DNA of 64,000 nt, taken from NCBI GenBank assembly GCA_015063125.1, contig SUTB01000001.1, positions 496,001 through 560,000 of the forward strand, in the 5' to 3' direction. The notes under the pieces are model-generated. The model did not search any database, was not told where the DNA came from, and saw only the letters and a program-made list of their open reading frames with translations. Shown here in pieces: positions 58,867 to 64,000 of the stretch (position 1 is its first letter; the number at the start of each line of letters is the position of its first letter). The position numbers and the translations under genes are program-made. The stretch is from Thermoplasmata archaeon. GTDB taxonomy: Archaea > Thermoplasmatota > Thermoplasmata > Methanomassiliicoccales > Methanomethylophilaceae.

Positions 58867-59196
58867 ATGGACGATCCGGAATTAGAAGCATTGAGACAGA
58901 GGCGCATGCAGGAAATCCAGCAGCAGGCTGCACAGCAGCAGGCGCAGGAGCAGCAGAGGCAGCAGGTCGAGATGCAGCTTCAGAACGCTATGAGGCAGAT
59001 CCTGACCCCCGAGGCCAGGGACAGGCTCAACAACATCTTGCTTGCCAACCCCCAGATGGGACAGCAGATCGAGATGCAGTTGGTCCAGTTAGCCCAGAGT
59101 GGAAGGATCCCCGTCCCCGTCGATGACGACACGCTGAGAAGTATCCTAGGTCAGATCACCCCCAAGAAGAGGGAGATCACCATAGAGAGGAGATAA
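58867..59196 (+). CDS. PDCD5-family DNA-binding protein
   Basis: A 109-residue homologue of PDCD5/TFAR19: [20 protein letters not shown], a Gln-rich coiled helix, then the compact helical core ending in [20 protein letters not shown]. The family occurs in all archaea, usually next to eS19, and binds DNA or acts as a chaperone-like factor. AAGGAGGT precedes the ATG by 8 nt. Confidence 0.93.
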   Translation: MDDPELEALRQRRMQEIQQQAAQQQAQEQQRQQVEMQLQNAMRQILTPEARDRLNNILLANPQMGQQIEMQLVQLAQSGRIPVPVDDDTLRSILGQITPKKREITIERR

Positions 59197-59198
59197 TC

Positions 59199-59354
59199 AT
59201 GTCAAGTACAAAGGCCCCCGCAATGAAAGCCAGGCTGAACAAGAAGGTCAAAGAGAACCGCCGTGTCCCCGCATGGGTCATGATGAGGACCAGCAGGCAG
59301 TTCCTTCGCCACCCCAAGAGAAGGTCGTGGCGCATGAGCAAGATTAAGGAGTGA
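59199..59354 (+). CDS. rpl39e: Ribosomal protein eL39
   Basis: A 51-residue basic protein: [20 protein letters not shown], then [14 protein letters not shown] and [14 protein letters not shown]. This matches eL39, which lines the ribosome exit tunnel. The ATG follows the PDCD5-type stop by 2 nt; GAGAGGAGATAATC before it supplies the ribosome-binding site. TGA at 59352-59354. Confidence 0.95.
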   Translation: MSSTKAPAMKARLNKKVKENRRVPAWVMMRTSRQFLRHPKRRSWRMSKIKE

Positions 59355-59359
59355 TTCGG

Positions 59360-59623
59360 ATGGCAGACGAAATCGAGAGAACAATCGTCGTTCCCCTCAG
59401 GAAGACAAAGCAGGCACCCCGCACCCGCAGGGCAAACCGCGCTGTGAAGGAGCTCAGGGAGAACATCGCCAGGCACATGAAGGCCGAGGATGACCAGATC
59501 TGGATCGACGCTAGCGTCAACGAGAAGATCTGGGAGAACGGAATCCGCAACCCTCCAAACAAGATCACAGTCAAAGCTGTAAAGTTCGACGACGGTCTTG
59601 TCGAAGTCTCACTCGCAGAGTGA
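59360..59623 (+). CDS. rpl31e: Ribosomal protein eL31
   Basis: An 87-residue large-subunit protein (MADEIERTIVVPLRKTKQAP, RRANRAVKELRENIARHMKA). The ATG at 59360 has GGAGTGA 5 nt upstream; the GTG at 59351 lies within that site and is rejected. Continues the eS19 operon. Confidence 0.95.
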   Translation: MADEIERTIVVPLRKTKQAPRTRRANRAVKELRENIARHMKAEDDQIWIDASVNEKIWENGIRNPPNKITVKAVKFDDGLVEVSLAE

Positions 59624-59634
59624 AGGTGCTAGCG

Positions 59635-60294
59635 ATGATGAGATTCTCGCGCTATGCAGGCACATCCAATATCGGGGTGTTCGCCGTCGCTAACGAGAGC
59701 TTCTCATTCATCGCAGCCGACGCCGCCCCCGAGTTCGTGAAGGACGTGGAGGAGGCGTTACAGGTAGAAACACAACTGATGACGGTGGCCGGATCATTCG
59801 TGATCGGGTCACTCGTCGTCATGAATTCAAACGGTGCCGTGGTCTCCGGTCTGGCAGACCCCAGGGAAGTATCCATTTTCGCGGAGCGCATCCCATGCAC
59901 CGGAGTAGATGACCCGCTGAACGCAGCCGGAAACAACATCCTGGCGAACGATCACGGAGCAATACTCAATCCTGAGTACACTGACGATATGGTCAAGGTC
60001 ATATCCGATGCCCTCGGTGTCGAGTGCGTCAGGTCCACCATAGCAGGTCTGAATACAGTCGGTTCCATATGCAAGGTCACCAACAAGGGATGTGTCTGCC
60101 ATGCTGACGCATCCGATGACGACATACAGCTGATCAAGGACATCCTGAAGGTTGAGCCCATCAGGACCACCGTCAACCACGGTGCGCGCATGGTGGGAGC
60201 AGGCATACTTGCCAACTCCAAGGGCGCATTGATCGGCGATGATACAACACCCATCGAGATGGGTAAGATCGAAGAGGGTCTCGCCCTCTACTGA
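59635..60294 (+). CDS. eif6: Translation initiation factor aIF6
   Basis: A 219-residue anti-association factor that binds the large subunit through uL14 and keeps it apart from the small subunit. The five-fold repeated pentein units are visible, for example YAGTSNIGVFAVANESFSFI and AGNNILANDHGAILNPEY, with similar GxxxxxNxxG phrases every 45 residues. The ATG at 59635 is preceded by AAGGTG at 7-12 nt; a GTG at 59620 overlaps the eL31 stop and is less likely. The stop abuts the stop of the convergent metallo-beta-lactamase gene. Confidence 0.95.
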   Translation: MMRFSRYAGTSNIGVFAVANESFSFIAADAAPEFVKDVEEALQVETQLMTVAGSFVIGSLVVMNSNGAVVSGLADPREVSIFAERIPCTGVDDPLNAAGNNILANDHGAILNPEYTDDMVKVISDALGVECVRSTIAGLNTVGSICKVTNKGCVCHADASDDDIQLIKDILKVEPIRTTVNHGARMVGAGILANSKGALIGDDTTPIEMGKIEEGLALY

Positions 60295-60939
60295 TCAGCT
60301 GTCGAAAATCCAGCATTCTTTTGTTTCCGGAAGGTCGGAGACCATTATGTCCAGCTCGTTACCGATGTAATCGGTGGCGCCGTCTGGTATGATCTCCAAG
60401 AATTTGTCCAGTGGGGAAAGGCGGAAGGACAGCCCGCCGACCATGTAATGCATGGGGATGATGATCCTCGGATTCACCAGCTCAATGAACTTTCTGATCT
60501 CAGGGATCTCCATGGTGTAGATCTCCCCGACGGGGATGAACATGAAATCAGCGCCCTTGATGGCCTGGATGACATCATCGGACGGTATGCATCCCAGATC
60601 GCCGCAGTGGCATATCCTGATGCCGTCCATGACGAAACTGTAGATCGTGTTGGGGCCGCGCTCCGAACCCTCCGAGTGGTCATGCCATGACGGATAGCCG
60701 GTGACCTTGAGTCCGTTAGAAGTCTCGAACTCGCCTGTAACCAGCTTGAAATCTTTGTGCTCCCCTTTGATGACGCGGGATGCGTTATGATCGTAATGGT
60801 CGTGAGTCATGAGGACAACATTGGCCGTCGCCACAGGAGGTTTGAGACCGAGCGAACGGCCGTCGTGAGGATCGATTACGACGGTGGTCTCCCCGTCGGT
60901 GAATTCGAAGCATGCGTGGCCGTGCCATCTTATGATCAT
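60295..60939 (-). CDS. UlaG-like metallo-beta-lactamase-fold hydrolase
   Basis: A 214-residue metal-dependent hydrolase of the UlaG / YtkL type. The metal motif THDHYDHN (about 45-52), the early WHGHACFEF, Asp in CHCGDLG and late His in PMHYMVGG are present. Substrate unknown; such proteins act on lactones, phosphodiesters or are maintenance hydrolases. Monocistronic, convergent with the aIF6 gene with no spacer. Confidence 0.85.
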   Translation of the reverse strand: MIIRWHGHACFEFTDGETTVVIDPHDGRSLGLKPPVATANVVLMTHDHYDHNASRVIKGEHKDFKLVTGEFETSNGLKVTGYPSWHDHSEGSERGPNTIYSFVMDGIRICHCGDLGCIPSDDVIQAIKGADFMFIPVGEIYTMEIPEIRKFIELVNPRIIIPMHYMVGGLSFRLSPLDKFLEIIPDGATDYIGNELDIMVSDLPETKECWIFDS

Positions 60940-61024
60940 GAGGGTCGAATGCGTGATTTAGATAATAATGGTATCAGGAGCGCAGGGATTATGACATTTA
61001 TACGCGGTTGACGATTACGGGTAT

Positions 61025-62131
61025 ATGAAGCGGACTCTGGTCTTGGCAGTTGACAGGGATGACGATTTCGGCGTCAAGGGTAAAGTTGTGACGCCCGTCA
61101 TCGGCATGGATCAGTGCCTGGATGCCGCCAACGCCCTGGGGATAGCGGACCCTGAGGATTCCGACCTCAATGCCCTATATGCGGGAATAAGCACATGCAT
61201 GGAGCTCAGAGAGGACGGCGTGGATGCCGATGTAGCTCTGATCTGCGGTGACGAGAGGGTCGGGCACAGGTCCGATTTGGCCCTGGTCTCCCAGCTGGAG
61301 AAGGTCCTCGATGAGTACAAGCCCGATAACATCATCCTGATCGGTGACGGGGCAGAGGACGAATACATCTATCCGATCATATCGTCCCGTGCACACGTTG
61401 ATTCAGTCAGGAAGGTGTACGTCAAGCAGGCGCCCAATATCGAGAGTTCGTTCTACGTCATCACCAAGATGCTCTCCGAGCCAAACAAGAGGAAGAGATT
61501 CCTGGCCCCGATAGGCGCCCTGATATTCGCGATAGCATTCGTCATGCTGGTGCCCGATCTGGTCCTGCTCATAATGTCCGGCGACTTGTCATCACTGCCC
61601 GCCATAACCAGAGACGCGGTTCTCCTGGTCATCGGATTAGTCATACTGGGGTACGCTTACAGCTTCCAGGATAAATGGGAAAAGATCACCTCTTACGTCA
61701 AATCCAACATCCTCGGCAGGGGAATAATGATGGTGATGAGTTTCCTGGCAGTCGGTATTATTCTCATCGGAGCTATAGTGTCGTACTATCAGGTGATGGA
61801 TACGTTTTATCCGAACGGCCTGGTCATGATCGTCTCTTACGGGAATACGATGGTCTGGCCTGTTATGCTTGCGGTTATGGCCTTCTTCTTCGGAAGGATG
61901 ATGGATGACATCCAGGTTGATTCAGTTCTCCGTCTGACCAATCTCTTCAACTGCTTCAGCATAGCTAGTCTCGGGATCACGCTCACGGGTATCATCGACA
62001 TTGTCCTGTACTACATCAATCCCGGATATGAAGGGCTCATCGGAATAGTGGAGATCTTCTTGGGATTGGCGATAGCGATAGCATCCAACTTCATCAAGAG
62101 GCAGTATTCAGTCCCTACCGTAGCCGGGTGA
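61025..62131 (+). CDS. DUF373 family membrane protein
   Basis: A 368-residue archaeal membrane protein. A soluble N-terminal domain of about 155 residues (LVLAVDRDDDFGVKGKVVTP, DADVALICGDERVG, IILIGDGAEDEYIYPII) is followed by about six transmembrane helices (about 158-365). DUF373 is archaea-specific and of unknown function; the Asp-rich soluble part looks like a nucleotide- or metal-binding alpha/beta fold. The MptE-like gene follows 4 nt after its stop, so the two are co-transcribed. Confidence 0.82.
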   Translation: MKRTLVLAVDRDDDFGVKGKVVTPVIGMDQCLDAANALGIADPEDSDLNALYAGISTCMELREDGVDADVALICGDERVGHRSDLALVSQLEKVLDEYKPDNIILIGDGAEDEYIYPIISSRAHVDSVRKVYVKQAPNIESSFYVITKMLSEPNKRKRFLAPIGALIFAIAFVMLVPDLVLLIMSGDLSSLPAITRDAVLLVIGLVILGYAYSFQDKWEKITSYVKSNILGRGIMMVMSFLAVGIILIGAIVSYYQVMDTFYPNGLVMIVSYGNTMVWPVMLAVMAFFFGRMMDDIQVDSVLRLTNLFNCFSIASLGITLTGIIDIVLYYINPGYEGLIGIVEIFLGLAIAIASNFIKRQYSVPTVAG

Positions 62132-62135
62132 TCCG

Positions 62136-62771
62136 TTGGATTTCTCAGAGTGGGAACCCATCTACATTGAGATCCTGAACGACCTCGGTTACAGCCGCGA
62201 TGAGGATGAGAACTCAGTACGCATACTCAAAGCGGTAACATTGAATTCCGATCTCCGCTCGGGCGACGATGCGGCAGAGATGCTGGGGGATGTGGTCACA
62301 GTCGTGGGGAACGCTCCATGTCTCGAGGCGGACATCTCTAGAGGGGTAGAGGGAACGGTTCTATGCTCAGGTTCCGCCGTTGGGAGATTGATGGCCCAGA
62401 GCATCATACCGGACATGGTATTCACCGACCTTGACGGGGATACCGATCCCCAGATAGAGGCCAGTTCCAAGGGGGCATTCACCTTCATACATGCCCACGG
62501 GGATAATGCTGATCTGATCATGAAGTATGCCGGCATGTTCAAGGGGCCTGTCGTCCTGACTACACAATCCGCTCCGGAGTACACAGTGTTCAACTACGGA
62601 GGATTCACCGACGGGGACAGAGCCTTTTGCTTCGCCAGACATTTCGGTGTCAAGGACATACACCTGGTCGGTTTCGACTATGATAATCCCATGCCCAAGG
62701 AAGGATCGGATCCTGCTGTGAAGAAGAGGAAGCTGGTCTGGGCCAGAAAGATCATCCAATCCCAATGCTGA
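62136..62771 (+). CDS. mptE: 6-hydroxymethylpterin diphosphokinase, MptE-like (DUF115)
   Basis: A 211-residue DUF115-family protein. MptE makes 6-hydroxymethyl-7,8-dihydropterin diphosphate, a precursor of methanopterin or folate in archaea. The landmarks VVGNAPCLEAD, FTDLDGDTDPQ and FIHAHGDNAD match the family. It starts with TTG (62136), preceded by GGGTGATC overlapping the DUF373 stop; no better start is available. Methanomassiliicoccales lack the classical methyl-branch pathway, so here the product may serve folate-type cofactors. Confidence 0.83.
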   Translation: MDFSEWEPIYIEILNDLGYSRDEDENSVRILKAVTLNSDLRSGDDAAEMLGDVVTVVGNAPCLEADISRGVEGTVLCSGSAVGRLMAQSIIPDMVFTDLDGDTDPQIEASSKGAFTFIHAHGDNADLIMKYAGMFKGPVVLTTQSAPEYTVFNYGGFTDGDRAFCFARHFGVKDIHLVGFDYDNPMPKEGSDPAVKKRKLVWARKIIQSQC

Positions 62772-62826
62772 TTCCACTCATCCTATTATTATAGGATGAA
62801 GGCTTTGTCTGCACTCGAGGCATAGC

Positions 62827-64000
62827 ATGGATACGGCATACTTGGTCATGATCATTCTCTGTGTCGTCTACATCCCAATTTGGTTCTGGGTGTGGAGGAA
62901 TCCTGAGAAAGCGGCCAAGTACCATCTTGTCAAGTACGGTCCGACCGTCATGATCAAGACCCAATTGGGTATCAAGGCCATGGACAGGATCGGGAAGCAC
63001 CGTCTGTTCTGGCGCGTCTTCGGATTCATATCGAGGCTGCTCTCAGCCATCCTGTTCTTCATCATGATGTACATGCTGATCATGTCACTGCTGGCCCTTC
63101 CTTCCAGAATAGGTTCCGGAGGAATAGGCATCCAGTATGCTCTGGCCATCCCGGGATTCAACCCCATGCTGCCGCTCACATACGGTATCCTTGCACTATT
63201 CATCGCCATGGTCGTCCATGAGATGGGTCACGGCATCCAGTCCAGGGCCAACGACTGCAAGGTCGATTCCACCGGACTTCTCTACGGAGTCGTACCGCTG
63301 GGAGCCTTCTGCGAGCCTAATGAGGAAGAGCTCAAGCATCTCTCCCGCAGGGCTCAGATGGATGTCTACTCTGCAGGAATATCGGTGAACACATTCGTCG
63401 CAGTCATATCGCTGGTGCTGATGCTGCTGATATGCTCGGCCATTCCCGTGGCTACGTTCTCAAACGAGGTCGATGGGGATCTGCCCGGAATCTATTCCAT
63501 CGATGAGGGCTCCCCAGGATACCTATCCGGTCTGACCACATCAGCTTTGATCACAGGTGTCAAGGAGGTCGACGGCGAGGATTATCTACCAGTCTATGCC
63601 GATGTATACGGCAGATATGTTTCGATAGGTTCAGATTTGGAATTCTCTCCGCTGAACACGTATCAATTGCGTTACGTCCTAGGAGACGGCGTCGTCAGAT
63701 ATTCGGAACCTTTGCAGATGGGTGCTCTGATCAAATCAGTCACTAATAACAGTCCTGCCAGTTCAGCGGGATTGCAGCCACTCAACTATCTCTACTCCAT
63801 CACGATAACCGATGATGATTCAACCACGGTCTACGAGATACATGACGCCAATGACTTCATGTCGACCATGGCCAAGACGCACGCCGGAGACAAGGCTACT
63901 ATCACCACCGCTACAATCGCCGAGGACGGAAACATAGAGCTGCATGATTACGAGACCACGCTCACGGCATCCGGATCGCAGGGTTACCTCGGACTGTCGG
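62827..64000 (+). CDS. M50-family site-2 membrane protease, 3' partial
   Basis: An intramembrane zinc protease, truncated by the window end (391 codons visible). Transmembrane segments at about 4-20, 75-100 and 110-135 come first. The zinc motif HEMGH is at residues 131-135 in FIAMVVHEMGHGIQSRAND. Two PDZ-like modules follow (about 225-275 and 300-375: IDEGSPGYLSGL and VTNNSPASSAGLQPLNYL). The second metal motif (LDG or NxxPxxPLDG) would lie beyond the window. Homologues cleave membrane-anchored regulators. The start ATG at 62827 is 55 nt after the mptE stop. Confidence 0.9.
   Translation, partial: MDTAYLVMIILCVVYIPIWFWVWRNPEKAAKYHLVKYGPTVMIKTQLGIKAMDRIGKHRLFWRVFGFISRLLSAILFFIMMYMLIMSLLALPSRIGSGGIGIQYALAIPGFNPMLPLTYGILALFIAMVVHEMGHGIQSRANDCKVDSTGLLYGVVPLGAFCEPNEEELKHLSRRAQMDVYSAGISVNTFVAVISLVLMLLICSAIPVATFSNEVDGDLPGIYSIDEGSPGYLSGLTTSALITGVKEVDGEDYLPVYADVYGRYVSIGSDLEFSPLNTYQLRYVLGDGVVRYSEPLQMGALIKSVTNNSPASSAGLQPLNYLYSITITDDDSTTVYEIHDANDFMSTMAKTHAGDKATITTATIAEDGNIELHDYETTLTASGSQGYLGLS

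Noticed and set aside
1-64000. Mobile elements, prophage, CRISPR arrays or integration sites
   Set aside because: No transposase, integrase, regularly spaced repeats or target-site duplications were found; gene content is even and housekeeping in style.

Overview
The window looks like a chromosome segment of a methanogenic archaeon of the Methanomassiliicoccales / Methanomethylophilaceae type (Thermoplasmatota). This is inferred from gene content and style, not from a database search. Archaeal hallmarks are TATA-binding protein, aPelota, archaeal-type LeuRS, eS19-PDCD5-eL39-eL31-aIF6, an MptE-like pterin enzyme, TATA boxes about 25 nt before start codons, and GAGGTGA ribosome-binding sites inside operons. 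Of 64 visible gene stops, 57 are TGA, 7 are TAA and none is TAG, as expected if amber encodes pyrrolysine. I see no insertion sequence, CRISPR array, prophage or integrase.

Layout. 0-5 kb: TBP (5' partial), an unknown protein, a winged-helix regulator, a nitrilase-family amidase with an aminotransferase, and a Fic-fold protein with a substituted catalytic His and a palindromic operator on its TATA box. 5-8 kb: class II ribonucleotide reductase and a DUF2085 membrane protein. 8-15 kb: a Tad/archaellum-like secretion ATPase and membrane platform, a Cys-rich protein, a U32 protease and two pilin-like proteins. 15.5-27 kb: a VOR-type 2-oxoacid:ferredoxin oxidoreductase operon divergent from a seven-gene operon made of three HTH-cupin/acyl-CoA synthetase pairs plus an ACT-ACT-metallo-beta-lactamase fusion. 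27-33 kb: a YkgJ protein, a zinc-ribbon membrane protein, a methyltransferase, a HEPN-like protein, and a convergent polyphosphate pair (PPK1 / PPK2-type). 33-37 kb: a FecCD-type ABC importer whose binding protein carries a dockerin-like domain. 36.8-41 kb: two phenylacetate-CoA ligases, an ACT protein and an EF-Tu/SelB-like protein with a broken P-loop. 41-47 kb: aPelota and carAB, with a CarA glutaminase lacking its Cys and His. 47-52 kb: tRNA-Leu(UAG), iorAB, an ABC-2 exporter, and a truncated FtsZ-like GTPase with an RHH regulator. 53-64 kb: leuS, a UbiX-type gene, two zinc-ribbon membrane proteins, an apparently structured RNA locus, the eS19 operon, a metallo-beta-lactamase-fold protein, DUF373, MptE-like, and an M50 protease running off the end.

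How the genes may work together. VOR, IOR, three AMP-forming acyl-CoA synthetases, two arylacetate-CoA ligases, a transaminase and ACT sensors lie within 34 kb. The simplest reading is a set of genes that activates branched-chain and aryl acids, carboxylates them reductively to 2-oxoacids and feeds amino acid synthesis, as gut methanogens are known to do. The ACT and HTH-cupin proteins would be the sensors. This is an inference.

Most worth a second look: the five-helix RNA candidate at 58171-58329, the CarA with a dead glutaminase, the HTH-cupin/synthetase operon, the short FtsZ-like protein beside an RHH regulator, and the GTPase-dead elongation-factor paralogue.
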